A DNA stretch of 64,000 nt, from the NCBI RefSeq assembly GCF_001995095.2, contig NZ_MTSD02000001.1:310001-374000 (forward strand). Direction: 5' to 3'. The translations under genes were made by a program, and so were the position numbers. This document shows, piece by piece, positions 55,595 through 64,000 of this stretch. The first letter of the stretch is position 1. Every line of letters starts with the position of its first letter. The notes beneath the pieces are model-generated. The model had not been told where the DNA came from, searched no databases, and saw nothing but the letters and a program-made list of their open reading frames with translations. Source of the DNA: Oceanospirillum linum (GTDB lineage Bacteria; Pseudomonadota; Gammaproteobacteria; Pseudomonadales; Halomonadaceae).

Positions 55595-56020
55595 CTACCG
55601 GACATTTGGAATCCTTTTTAAGGGTATACGCCCTTCCATGCTCCAGTTACGAATGATGCTAGAGCCGGCATTTCTAATCCGGTAGCGGTATTGGCCTGCC
55701 ACCCTTGGGAAGAAATTGCGGTTGAGGCTCCTTACACCGCGGCTTGAACTCTTAGAAACCGGCACCCATACGCCTTTGATGCGCCGTTCGATAATATGCT
55801 CTATAACACTGTTTGGGCTATTACCTGATAAATCTCTGAACTTGAAAGAAACCATGCCCAGACAGGAAATCTTAAACGGCCCATACACGTTATCGAAAGA
55901 CCCTACAGCCACGCGAGAACCGCTGCTGGATACTTTCATATTGCCACAACTACCCGCCTCTGCCGGATAACTTATACCCAGCAAAAGAAGGATCGCTATG
56001 GAGATAAATGATTTTCTGAT
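55595..56020 (-). CDS. Small secreted protein, unknown function, apparent ATC start
   Basis: A 141-residue protein. If read from codon ATC at 56020 it begins with RKSFISIAILLLLGISYPAEA, a textbook signal peptide, and ATC is preceded at six nt by GGGAGG. Longer in-frame starts exist (TTG 56077, ATG 56071, ATG 56068) but would add a 17-19 residue extension before the signal peptide and lack a ribosome site. The mature part is basic, with two Cys (GSCGNMK, ISCLGM) that could form a disulfide, and a beta-rich pattern. Family not recognised. Either a rare start codon, a lost start, or the longer form is used. Confidence 0.6.
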   Translation of the reverse strand: MRKSFISIAILLLLGISYPAEAGSCGNMKVSSSGSRVAVGSFDNVYGPFKISCLGMVSFKFRDLSGNSPNSVIEHIIERRIKGVWVPVSKSSSRGVRSLNRNFFPRVAGQYRYRIRNAGSSIIRNWSMEGRIPLKRIPNVR

Positions 56021-56098
56021 CTGACACCTCCCGCCTAACAACAAAGATCTCACGCCACCAGTAAGCATCATAGCCAACAGAGTTATTGGACTGATCTA

Positions 56099-56983
56099 TC
56101 AAATCATCTTGCCATCTTCGAAACCAAAATCAAACTGTTGCACCTGAAAACCGGGCAGTTCCGGGTTAAGCTTCCAGTTACCTTCCAGTCTGATATCCGG
56201 CAGCTGACCATTCTGTAGAAGAGACAACAGCGAACGACTGGTGCTGTCCCAGGAGAAGTTGAGCGGGATATCCAAAGTAGTTTCACTTTTCGCCGGCAGG
56301 CGGGTTTCGCTGTCTTTGCCGATCTGAACCGGCTTCATGCCGTTAACGATCAGTGCGGCACTCAACTGCTCTACGCTGACATCAAACATATTGGGGTTGT
56401 TGACCGGCAGCTGCACATTAAGTTGCAGGCCGCTTAAGCTGACATCCCCCAGGCTGATTTTTGGCATTTTAATTTCCGGTAGCTTCGGCGTAGCTATGAC
56501 TTTGCTCACGGAAACCGGCTTTTCCCATTTCAATCCCAGAGGTCCGTTCAAAGTCAGTAAAGTACCAAAGGTATACTCCAGTTGATCTTTTTTCATCAGC
56601 TCCGGTGCCAGTTTAACAAGACTGTCCAGGCGAACTTTAAATGGCAGACTGATATTAGCCTGCCCACTCGGTTTCAGGCTCAGGCCGTTGTTGTCGCCTG
56701 TCACCAACGGCTGGCCCTCTACATCCAGCGTATAGTTAAAGCCATCCAGGTTCAGGGCAACCGGATTGGGGTTCAGCAGTTCGATATCCGCATCAAAATA
56801 GATGTAATTGAAGTCCATTTTGCTCACCTGAATCTTCTGGGAGACGACTTGTGGACTCTTGATCGTATTTTCAGCTAATGTTCCCAGCTGGGCGCAGCCC
56901 GTGAACAAAACCGTAGACAACAACAGAAACAGGGCTCGGTAATAACCGGAAGGCCGGTGAACTAAAGATAAAACGAATGGCAT
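56099..56983 (-). CDS. LEA type 2 (WHy-domain) lipoprotein
   Basis: A 294-residue predicted lipoprotein: signal peptide ending LFTGC, lipidated Cys near residue 30. It contains two LEA2/WHy-like repeats, each with the NPNP/NNPN motif after a beta strand (ELLNPNPVALNLDG and LPVNNPNMFDVSVEQ). LEA2 proteins are linked to desiccation and stress. Start ATG 56983 has GGAGA seven bases upstream. Monocistronic. Confidence 0.82.
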   Translation of the reverse strand: MPFVLSLVHRPSGYYRALFLLLSTVLFTGCAQLGTLAENTIKSPQVVSQKIQVSKMDFNYIYFDADIELLNPNPVALNLDGFNYTLDVEGQPLVTGDNNGLSLKPSGQANISLPFKVRLDSLVKLAPELMKKDQLEYTFGTLLTLNGPLGLKWEKPVSVSKVIATPKLPEIKMPKISLGDVSLSGLQLNVQLPVNNPNMFDVSVEQLSAALIVNGMKPVQIGKDSETRLPAKSETTLDIPLNFSWDSTSRSLLSLLQNGQLPDIRLEGNWKLNPELPGFQVQQFDFGFEDGKMI

Positions 56984-57046
56984 AAGAGATTCTCCAATAA
57001 TGACGAAGTTATAATGCCACAATCACTGGCGAATTAACGCCACTCA

Positions 57047-57077
57047 TAAAAAAGCCCCTGAACCGAAATTCAGAGGC
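57047..57077 (-). terminator. Terminator of sthA
   Basis: GCCCCTGAA (57054-57062) and TTCAGAGGC (57069-57077) pair with one mismatch around a 6-nt loop; seven minus-strand T with an interruption follow. Located 26 nt past the sthA stop. Confidence 0.85.
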
Positions 57078-57102
57078 TACTTACAGCATATAGAGCTAAC
57101 AA

Positions 57103-58497
57103 TCAGAACAGACGATTCAAGCCATTCAGTGCCGCTACCCGGTAGGCTTCCGCCATGGTTGGGTAGTTGAAGGTGTTATTGACAAAATACTTGATTGTAT
57201 TGCCTTCACCCTCCTGGTTCATGATCGCCTGACCAATATGCACAATTTCAGATGCCTGGTCACCAAAACAGTGGATACCCAGCAACTCCAGAGTTTCCCG
57301 GTGGAAGAGTATCTTCAGCATACCTGCAGTTTCACTGGTAATCTGAGCACGGGCAGTATCTTTAAAGAAGGCCTGGCCCACTTCATAAGGAATTTTAGCC
57401 TCGGTCAGTTCACGCTCACTCTGGCCAACAGAACTAATCTCAGGGATGGTATAAATTCCGGTCGGAACTTCATTCACAAAGCGGAATTCGTCATCATCCA
57501 GAATATCTGCCGCTGCTGAACGCCCCTGGTCATAGGCAGCACTGGCAAGACTCGGCCAACCGATCACATCACCTACAGCGTAAACATGCTCTACGCTGGT
57601 ACGGTAGTGCTGGTCAACTTCTAACTGACCCCGCCCATTTGCTTCAAGACCAACAAGCTCTAAACCAATATCGTCAGTATTACCGGAACGACCGTTACAC
57701 CATAGGAAAGCATCGGCCCTCAGTTTCTTACCAGACTTCAGTTCCATCGTGACGCCCTGTTCATCGGCAGTCACCTTTTCATACTCTTCATTGTGACGGA
57801 TCAGAACACCGGTGTTACGCAGATGGTAACTCAGGGCATCAGAGATTTCGTCATCCAGGAAGGATAGTAGACGATCACGGTTATCAATCAGGTCAACCTT
57901 AACGCCCAGACCACTGAAGATAGACGCATATTCACAACCAATAACACCCGCTCCATAGATAATCAGACGACGTGGTGTGTGGCCCAGTGTCAGAACCGTA
58001 TCACTGCAATAGATGCGGGGATGACGGAAATTAATATCTGCCGGACGGTAAGGGCGGGAACCAGTAGCGATAACGATCTTCTGAGCGCGCAGCTCTTCGG
58101 TACCGTTGTGGGGGTCACGTACCATGACGGTGTGAGAATCCAGAAAACGGGCCTTGCCGAAATAGACATCAATCCGGTTACGGGCATAAAAGTTTGTCCG
58201 CAACTGAACCTGGCGCTCAATAACACGCTGAGAGCGCTCCAGAACTTTTGGGAAAGAGAACCAGCGAGGCTCACCAATATCGCGAAACATGCGGTTGGTA
58301 TTAAACTGGATAATCTGCTTCACCGCATGGCGCAGCGCCTTGGAGGGAATAGTTCCTTTGTGAGTGCAATTACCACCTACAGAGCTTTGCATTTCAACCA
58401 CAGCCACACGCTTACCGTGTTTTGCTGCGTTCATTGCTGCGCCTTCACCTGCAGGGCCTGTACCGATCACTACTACGTCGTAATTATATACCGCCAT
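57103..58497 (-). CDS. sthA: Soluble pyridine nucleotide transhydrogenase
   Basis: A 464-residue FAD-dependent Si-specific NAD(P)+ transhydrogenase that balances NADPH and NADH. The FAD fold is [10 protein letters not shown]; the redox site region is [19 protein letters not shown], with the single Cys typical of SthA rather than the Cys pair of lipoamide dehydrogenase; the NAD fold is [11 protein letters not shown]. Start ATG 58497 yields the standard [13 protein letters not shown] longer frame to 58581 is not supported. Confidence 0.95.
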   Translation of the reverse strand: MAVYNYDVVVIGTGPAGEGAAMNAAKHGKRVAVVEMQSSVGGNCTHKGTIPSKALRHAVKQIIQFNTNRMFRDIGEPRWFSFPKVLERSQRVIERQVQLRTNFYARNRIDVYFGKARFLDSHTVMVRDPHNGTEELRAQKIVIATGSRPYRPADINFRHPRIYCSDTVLTLGHTPRRLIIYGAGVIGCEYASIFSGLGVKVDLIDNRDRLLSFLDDEISDALSYHLRNTGVLIRHNEEYEKVTADEQGVTMELKSGKKLRADAFLWCNGRSGNTDDIGLELVGLEANGRGQLEVDQHYRTSVEHVYAVGDVIGWPSLASAAYDQGRSAAADILDDDEFRFVNEVPTGIYTIPEISSVGQSERELTEAKIPYEVGQAFFKDTARAQITSETAGMLKILFHRETLELLGIHCFGDQASEIVHIGQAIMNQEGEGNTIKYFVNNTFNYPTMAEAYRVAALNGLNRLF

Positions 58498-58779
58498 TGT
58501 CGCCGAATAACTCCCTAACCGTCGTGTTAGATCTGGCTGCACCTGAGCCTTCTGATTTTGGGCCTGAACAGACCCGAACACCCTAATGTGGACTCATGAG
58601 TTACAGCCAGCAATTATGCTTTCGCCGCGTATCTGCAAAAACAAGCTTCATTATTATTTATAACATCACGCCAAACGCTAAACCTTAACGCTGTACAACC
58701 AATTACATAGTTACTGCTTTCTTGCCAGGAAAAAATGCCCATTATCTGCAGAAACTGCCATTGTCGGCTGTCATGTTAT

Positions 58780-59031
58780 TTATTTTTTTCCTTCATGCTG
58801 TGTTGCATCATACGAAAGATCTGTACGCTGAGAGACCTTACCTGCTTTTTTCTCTTGCTCAGTTTCGCAGATATCCTTGTTACCACCACAGATATCACAA
58901 TCAGCAACCATTCCGATAGCGCTCATACCACCACAGGAGCCTGTAATGGGTTTACGACCAAACAGAACACCCACAGCCATACCTGTGATAAGCAGTGCGA
59001 TAACAACAAATGCCAGAATCATTGTAGTCAT
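58780..59031 (-). CDS. nqrM: Na+-NQR maturation factor NqrM
   Basis: An 83-residue protein with one N-terminal membrane helix (about 4-25) and a Cys-rich segment, GSCGGMSAIGMVADCDICGG, typical of NqrM (DUF539), needed for iron insertion between NqrD and NqrE. It is the last gene of the nqr operon, 65 nt behind apbE, as in Vibrio. Confidence 0.93.
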   Translation of the reverse strand: MTTMILAFVVIALLITGMAVGVLFGRKPITGSCGGMSAIGMVADCDICGGNKDICETEQEKKAGKVSQRTDLSYDATQHEGKK

Positions 59032-59095
59032 TTAAGATTACCTCAGATTATTCATCAAAACGCTTTGTAATAATAAAAAAGACGGAAAATACGAC

Positions 59096-60229
59096 TCAGT
59101 AATTCTGATTCGTCAAAGCGGTAAATTGTTCCGTCTGGATCACATCAAAACCTTCTTCAGCCTTGACCAGCATATAAACTGCAAGCTTTTGCTGTCGGGC
59201 AAATTTAAGCCCTTTTTCAGGCCCCATAACCATCAACGTAGTCGCAAGGGCATCAGCGGTTGCACAGGAAGCATGTAAAACAGTTACTGAAGCCAGTTTG
59301 TGCGTAATAGGCAAGCCCGTCAGTGGGTTAATCGTATGAGAATAACGCTGACCATCTGCTTCAAAATAATTCCGGTATCCACCGGAGGTTGCCACAGCGA
59401 CATCCGTCACAGCCAGAACCTGCTGCGCAACCTGACCCTGAGTGTCAGGCTTCTCGATGGCTATCCGCCAGGAAGAACCATCCGGCTTACGCCCTTTAAG
59501 CTGAAGCTCACCACCCACTTCAACCAGATAGTTTTGATAACCCTGTTTCTGCAAATAACGGGCAACCTGATCAACAGCATACCCTTTTGCGATGGCTGAA
59601 AGGTCGAGGTAGATCGCTTTATTTTTTCGAATAGCCGGGGCTTTACCCTCAATACCTTTCACCTGAACCGAGTGGTAGCCTACCCGTTCAAAAGCAAGGG
59701 CCAGCTCAGCTTCACTGGGTACCTGATCAGGTTTAAGATCCGGGCCAAAACCCCAAAGGTTAACCAAAGGCCCTATAGTAGGGTCAAATGCCCCACCACT
59801 TTCTTCTGCGATCAGTAGCGCTTCGTTAACAACAGCAGCGGTATCCATCGAAACCGGAAACCACTCACCAGCTTCCATCTGATTAAACCGGGACAGTTCA
59901 GAAGACGATTTATACGTCGACATTTTAAGATCAATATCGACAAGGGAATCTTTAATACCCTGGGCCAGCAATTGCCGCTCGGCTTCACCAAGGCTGAGGC
60001 CTTCACTTTCGACCACAGAAACATGATATTGCGTGCCCATAATCGGGCCGGAAAATTTAATAACAACCGGATCACTATCGCAACCAGCAAGAAGGGCCAG
60101 CCCTATTAAGGCCAGCCCCACTTTCAGAGCCTGCCCCAGACGGGACAGGCTGCCAGTGATCAGTTTTCCAATCTGTCGCCATCCTGTTCGGATATAAACA
60201 GTAGGCGACAACCTGAGATCACTGCACAT
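59096..60229 (-). CDS. apbE: FAD:protein FMN transferase
   Basis: A 377-residue ApbE. A predicted lipoprotein signal ends in LLAGC (Cys near residue 49), after an unusually long N-terminus. Core motifs: GPIMGTQYHVSVV, LSAIAKGYAVDQVARYL, VEVGGELQLKG and THKLASVTV. It attaches FMN to Thr of NqrB and NqrC, which explains its place 3 nt behind nqrF. Confidence 0.94.
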   Translation of the reverse strand: MCSDLRLSPTVYIRTGWRQIGKLITGSLSRLGQALKVGLALIGLALLAGCDSDPVVIKFSGPIMGTQYHVSVVESEGLSLGEAERQLLAQGIKDSLVDIDLKMSTYKSSSELSRFNQMEAGEWFPVSMDTAAVVNEALLIAEESGGAFDPTIGPLVNLWGFGPDLKPDQVPSEAELALAFERVGYHSVQVKGIEGKAPAIRKNKAIYLDLSAIAKGYAVDQVARYLQKQGYQNYLVEVGGELQLKGRKPDGSSWRIAIEKPDTQGQVAQQVLAVTDVAVATSGGYRNYFEADGQRYSHTINPLTGLPITHKLASVTVLHASCATADALATTLMVMGPEKGLKFARQQKLAVYMLVKAEEGFDVIQTEQFTALTNQNY

Positions 60230-60232
60230 GAC

Positions 60233-61462
60233 TTAACCACCGAAGTCATCAAGCAGAATGTTCTCTGGCTCCACACCCAGATTCTCAAGCATCTGGATCA
60301 CTGCAGAGTTCATCATTGGAGGCCCACACATGTAGTACTCACAATCTTCAGGCGCTTCGTGATCCTTCAGATAGTTTTCATACAGCACATTGTGGATAAA
60401 ACCAGTCATCCCCGTCCAGTTATCCTCTGGTAACGGATCAGACAGTGCCAGATGCCACTCAAAGTTTTCATTTTCTTCAGCCAGCTTATCAAACTCTTCC
60501 ACATAGAAAGCTTCGCGCACAGAGCGAGCACCGTACCAGAAAGAGATCTTCCGCTTAGAATTCAGACGTTTCAGCTGATCGAAGATATGAGAACGCATAG
60601 GCGCCATACCTGCACCACCACCGATAAAGACCATCTCGTTGTCGGTATCTTTGGCAAAGAACTCACCGAAAGGACCTGACACAGTGATCTTATCACCCGG
60701 TTTCAGACTGAAGACATAAGAGGACATCTGACCCGGTGGTACATCATCACGACCCGGAGGTGGAGATGCGATACGGATGTTGAATTTAACAACACCTTTC
60801 TCTTCAGGGTAGTTTGCCATGGAGTAAGCACGGGTGATGGGCTCATCAACCTTAGATACGTACTTCCAGATGTTAAACTTGTCCCAGTCCGGATGATATT
60901 CTTCTTCAATATTGAAATCTTTGTAGTGAACCTCATGGGGAGGCACTTCCAGCTGAACATAACCACCAGCACGGAAATCTACGTTTTCACCTTCCGGCAG
61001 ACGTAACGTCAGCTCTTTAATAAAGGTAGCTACGTTCGGGTTAGACTCTACAGTACATTCCCATTTTTTCACGCCAAATACATCGGCTTCCACTTCTACT
61101 TCCATGTCCTGCTTGACAGGAACCTGGCAGGATAAGCGCCAACCTTCTTTTTTCTCACCCATTGTAAAGTGAGACTCTTCCGTTGGCAGGATAGAGCCGC
61201 CGCCGGAAGATACAATACATTTACACTGTGCGCAGGAACCACCGCCACCACAAGCTGATGACAGGAAGATACCATTCGAGGCCAATGTCTGTAGCAGTTT
61301 ACCGCCGGCAGGGGTGGTAATTTTCTGCTCACCATTAATGGTTACCGTGACATCGCCACTGCTAACCAGCTTGCTGCGTGCTGCCAAAATCACCAGTACC
61401 AGAGATACAACGACAATGGTGAACATGACCACGCCCAGCACAATAAGTTGTGAATCAACCAT
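60233..61462 (-). CDS. nqrF: Na+-NQR subunit F (NADH dehydrogenase module)
   Basis: A 409-residue subunit that takes electrons from NADH. N-terminal membrane helix (6-27), 2Fe-2S ferredoxin domain with [10 protein letters not shown] (Cys71, 77, 80) and a later Cys in RLSCQV, then FAD-binding [11 protein letters not shown] and NAD-binding [10 protein letters not shown], ending YYMCGPPMM. Overall length is as in Vibrio. Confidence 0.96.
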   Translation of the reverse strand: MVDSQLIVLGVVMFTIVVVSLVLVILAARSKLVSSGDVTVTINGEQKITTPAGGKLLQTLASNGIFLSSACGGGGSCAQCKCIVSSGGGSILPTEESHFTMGEKKEGWRLSCQVPVKQDMEVEVEADVFGVKKWECTVESNPNVATFIKELTLRLPEGENVDFRAGGYVQLEVPPHEVHYKDFNIEEEYHPDWDKFNIWKYVSKVDEPITRAYSMANYPEEKGVVKFNIRIASPPPGRDDVPPGQMSSYVFSLKPGDKITVSGPFGEFFAKDTDNEMVFIGGGAGMAPMRSHIFDQLKRLNSKRKISFWYGARSVREAFYVEEFDKLAEENENFEWHLALSDPLPEDNWTGMTGFIHNVLYENYLKDHEAPEDCEYYMCGPPMMNSAVIQMLENLGVEPENILLDDFGG

Positions 61463-61501
61463 GTTCTGAACCTTTTTGTTCTAAGTTTCCGCCAACTGCA
61501 A

Positions 61502-62122
61502 TTACAGCTGTACGCCTGAGAAGGACATAAAGCCCAGAGACATCAGACCTACAGTCACGAAAGTAATACCCAGACCTTCAAGGCCTTTTGGCACATCACT
61601 GTACTTCAGTTTTTCACGGATACCTGCCAGCGCAACAATCGCCAGCGCCCAACCGATACCAGCACCAGCACCGTATACCACGGACTCTCCGAAGTTGTAG
61701 TCACGCTCTGCCATAAACAGAGACGCACCCAAAATCGCACAGTTCACAGTAATCAACGGCAGGAAGACACCCAGCGCGTTATAAAGTGCAGGTACAAATT
61801 TATCGAGGAACATCTCAAGAATCTGAACCATCGCTGCAATAACACCGATGTAACTCAGATACCCCAGGAAGCTCAGATCAATAGATTCCGCACCTTCCAT
61901 GCCAGTCCAGGTCAGCGCACCCTCGCGCAGCAGATTGTTATAGATCAGGTTGTTTACCGGTACAGTAATGACCAAAACGACAACAACTGCGATCCCCAGA
62001 CCCAGGGCAGCTTCTACTTTCTTCGAAACGGCCAGGAAGGTACACATACCCAGGAAGAAAGCCAGGGCCATGTTTTCTACAAACATCGCCTTAACCAAAA
62101 GGCTTAAGTAGTATTCAAACAT
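61502..62122 (-). CDS. nqrE: Na+-NQR subunit E
   Basis: A 206-residue polytopic subunit with six membrane helices. With NqrD it binds the membrane iron centre: Cys in GMCTFLAVS and NCAILGASL. The start overlaps the nqrD stop by one base. Confidence 0.96.
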   Translation of the reverse strand: MFEYYLSLLVKAMFVENMALAFFLGMCTFLAVSKKVEAALGLGIAVVVVLVITVPVNNLIYNNLLREGALTWTGMEGAESIDLSFLGYLSYIGVIAAMVQILEMFLDKFVPALYNALGVFLPLITVNCAILGASLFMAERDYNFGESVVYGAGAGIGWALAIVALAGIREKLKYSDVPKGLEGLGITFVTVGLMSLGFMSFSGVQL

Positions 62123-62787
62123 TATACGGCCTCCTTAGCCTGAGTATTAGGAGCGATCTTAAACTCAGCCACTTCATTCTGAGACGGCTGCCAGGTACGG
62201 ATCAGCCAGATAAAGCCCGCAATGATAAAGAAAGCGGAAGGTGGCAGCAGCATCATGCCGTTAGGCAAATACCAGCCTCCATCGTTAATCTTTTCAAGAA
62301 TCTGGATACCGAACAGGCTACCGGAGCCAAACAGTTCACGAACAAAACCAACGAACAGCAGAACCACAGTGTAGCCCAGGCCATTACCGATACCGTCGAT
62401 GAAGCTCATCACAGGACCGTTTTTCATCGCGTATGCTTCAGCACGACCCATTACGATACAGTTGGTAATAATCAGTCCCACAAATACTGATAGCTGCTTA
62501 CTGGTTTCATAAGCGTAGGCCTTCAGTACCTGGTCAACGACGATTACCAAGGATGCAATAATCGTCATCTGCACAATAATACGAATGCTGTTTGGGATCT
62601 GATTACGAATCATCGAGATAAACATACTCGAGAACGCGGTCACCAGAGATACAGCTGCACCCATCACCAAGGCAGTGCCCAAGTTGGTCGTTACCGCCAG
62701 AGCGGAACAAATACCCAGAATCTGCAAGGCAATTGGGTTGTTAGCGAAAATAGGGCTTACCAGAACACCCTTTGGAGCATCAGCCAT
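62122..62787 (-). CDS. nqrD: Na+-NQR subunit D
   Basis: A 221-residue polytopic subunit with six helices, homologous to NqrE and RnfA/E, with Cys in LGICSALAV and [13 protein letters not shown] for the shared iron centre. It starts 2 nt after the nqrC stop. Confidence 0.96.
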   Translation of the reverse strand: MADAPKGVLVSPIFANNPIALQILGICSALAVTTNLGTALVMGAAVSLVTAFSSMFISMIRNQIPNSIRIIVQMTIIASLVIVVDQVLKAYAYETSKQLSVFVGLIITNCIVMGRAEAYAMKNGPVMSFIDGIGNGLGYTVVLLFVGFVRELFGSGSLFGIQILEKINDGGWYLPNGMMLLPPSAFFIIAGFIWLIRTWQPSQNEVAEFKIAPNTQAKEAV

Positions 62788-62789
62788 CT

Positions 62790-63569
62790 TTATACTCCTT
62801 CCTTACGAATTTTGCTGAGGTAAGGACCAAAGCCCTCACTGCCGACCCAGTATTTAACCAGGTTACTTACACCACGACTGGTCAGAGTTGCACCAGACAG
62901 GCCGTCAACTTTGTGTTCTGCATTGGCAGTACCTTCATCAACGGAACCTTTGATCACTTCGATCACAGGCGTCATGCTGCTGCCTTCAAACACTTTTTTG
63001 CCCGGCCAGATCGCTTTCCACTTAGGGTTATCAACTTCACCACCCAGTCCCGGAGTTTCCGCGTGCTGGTAGAAGCCAAGCCCAACGACAGTGTTAGCGT
63101 CAGCTTCCAGAGCTAAAAAGCCATGCAGTGTTGACCATAGGCCATAACCACGTACTGGTAGAATAATACGGTCAAGCTGACCGTCCTTCTCAACCAGATA
63201 TACCGTAGCGAACTGCTCACGGCGCTTAATGCTGGCAATATCTTCACTGTTAGACAGTGCTTTAGACATAGCAGGGTCTTTAGCCGCCTTCAGCTGGTCG
63301 TAAGTTTCAGCGTTGACTTCGTCCGTATACTCACCTGTATTCAGGTTTACCACACGAGGAGTAATCTGAGCGTACAGTTCATCTACGGATTTACCTGGTT
63401 CCAACAGACCGGCTGCAGCCAGAATATTAGATTTACGGTCCAGGTCTTTATTTTCCTGCTGTTGTGCTTTGAAAATAACCGCTGCGCCGGAAACAATCAC
63501 GGAGCAGACGATACACAGCAGTAACGCTACGGTAAGCGTTTTCTTGATGGAATCGTTGCTACTAGACAT
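62790..63569 (-). CDS. nqrC: Na+-NQR subunit C
   Basis: A 259-residue subunit with one N-terminal helix (12-32) and a periplasmic FMN domain. The covalent FMN acceptor is Thr228 in [10 protein letters not shown], the ApbE target motif. The start overlaps the nqrB stop by 8 nt. Confidence 0.96.
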   Translation of the reverse strand: MSSSNDSIKKTLTVALLLCIVCSVIVSGAAVIFKAQQQENKDLDRKSNILAAAGLLEPGKSVDELYAQITPRVVNLNTGEYTDEVNAETYDQLKAAKDPAMSKALSNSEDIASIKRREQFATVYLVEKDGQLDRIILPVRGYGLWSTLHGFLALEADANTVVGLGFYQHAETPGLGGEVDNPKWKAIWPGKKVFEGSSMTPVIEVIKGSVDEGTANAEHKVDGLSGATLTSRGVSNLVKYWVGSEGFGPYLSKIRKEGV

Positions 63570-64000
63570 TGCGCATCATTCTCCGTTTGATATTGGCCTG
63601 AACCACAAAGTGGTCGATAAACGGTGCAAACAGGTTCGCAAACAGAATCGCCAACATGATCCCTTCAGGGAATGCTGGGTTGATCACCCGAATCATTACG
63701 GTCATAACACCGATCAGAATACCGAACCAGAACTTGCCTGTATTCGTCATAGAGGCAGACACAGGGTCAGTCGCCATGAAGAACATACCAAAGGCCAGAC
63801 CACCCAGGGTCAGATGCCAGTACCAAGGCAGCGCAAACATAGGGTTTGTGTCAGAACCGATAGCATTCAGAAGAGAACTCAGAGCAAACATACCGACAAA
63901 CACACCCAGCACAATACGCCAGGATGCAATCTTGGTTGCCAGCAGCACAGCACCGCCGATCATAATTGCTAAAGTCGATGTCTCACCCATAGAGCCCGGC
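63562..64000 (-). CDS. nqrB: Na+-NQR subunit B (C-terminal part, cut by window edge)
   Basis: The C-terminal 145 residues of NqrB; the frame continues past 64000. It begins [11 protein letters not shown], in which the FMN-carrying Thr of NqrB is expected, followed by four membrane helices. The ATG at 63990 is internal, not the start. nqrA and the operon promoter lie outside the window. Confidence 0.95.
   Translation of the reverse strand, partial: PGSMGETSTLAIMIGGAVLLATKIASWRIVLGVFVGMFALSSLLNAIGSDTNPMFALPWYWHLTLGGLAFGMFFMATDPVSASMTNTGKFWFGILIGVMTVMIRVINPAFPEGIMLAILFANLFAPFIDHFVVQANIKRRMMRNV

Noticed and set aside
57979-58518. Plus-strand open frame of 179 codons opposite sthA
   Set aside because: Antisense shadow of a strongly conserved gene, no ribosome site and no recognisable family.
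60233-64000. Rnf complex instead of Na+-NQR
   Set aside because: NqrF with ferredoxin plus NADH module, adjacent apbE and nqrM, and the NqrC/NqrB sequence are diagnostic of NQR.
1-64000. CRISPR array, tRNA, rRNA, IS element or prophage
   Set aside because: No repeat-spacer pattern, cloverleaf, rRNA sequence, transposase or phage structural gene was found.

Overview
The window reads as chromosomal DNA of a marine gammaproteobacterium, most likely an Oceanospirillales/Pseudomonadales-type organism. The reasons are: a Na+-translocating NADH:quinone reductase (nqr) operon, an MvaT-type (not H-NS-type) nucleoid protein, a Pseudomonas-style pilZ-tatD junction behind holB, and gene orders (fab cluster, lolCD, exbB-exbD-msbA-lpxK, rne/rluC) shared with that lineage. 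This assignment is an inference from gene content; no rRNA is present.

Layout. 1-2150: the 5' part of an rhlB-type RNA helicase gene and an FMN-binding glutamate-synthase-family gene. 2260-7540: a four-gene, probably iron-regulated envelope operon (imelysin lipoprotein, di-haem oxidoreductase, second imelysin-like protein, Tat-exported DUF1513 protein). 7790-8860: a small basic protein and exonuclease III. 8860-9994: an AT-rich Abi_2/AbiF-type defence gene preceded by its own sigma70-like promoter, a compact structured RNA of about 60 nt and an intrinsic terminator; this is the most striking locus here. 10078-13893: divergent etfBA and ETF-quinone oxidoreductase genes with two copies of a CAAAC-N4-GTTTG operator between them. 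13975-22013: ACP phosphodiesterase, a UvrD-like helicase, DUF1285, MvaT, a radical SAM/TetR pair, an unknown small protein and a YiiX-like papain-fold protein.

22067-33461 is a long minus-strand housekeeping block running yceD-rpmF-plsX-fabD-fabG-acpP-fabF-pabC-mltG-tmk-holB-pilZ-tatD (fatty acid synthesis, folate, peptidoglycan termination, DNA replication, pili), with divergent maf. 33540-40227 holds sppA, a HAD phosphatase, rluC and divergent rne with a leader of about 620 nt. 40277-49341 is a second minus-strand envelope block, comEC-exbB-exbD-msbA-lpxK-ycaR-kdsB-(LMW phosphatase)-murB (LPS and peptidoglycan precursors, lipid A flipping, DNA uptake). 49444-53007: DUF2062, and lolC-lolD-pldA (lipoprotein release and outer-membrane phospholipase).

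53364-55384 encodes the two-step agmatine-to-putrescine pathway (aguAB), followed by a degenerate second copy of the aguB 3' end and a REP-like palindrome. 55595-58497: a small secreted protein with an apparent ATC start, a LEA2 lipoprotein and soluble transhydrogenase sthA. 58780-64000: nqrBCDEF-apbE-nqrM, with nqrB running off the right edge. No rRNA, tRNA, CRISPR array, transposase or prophage was seen.
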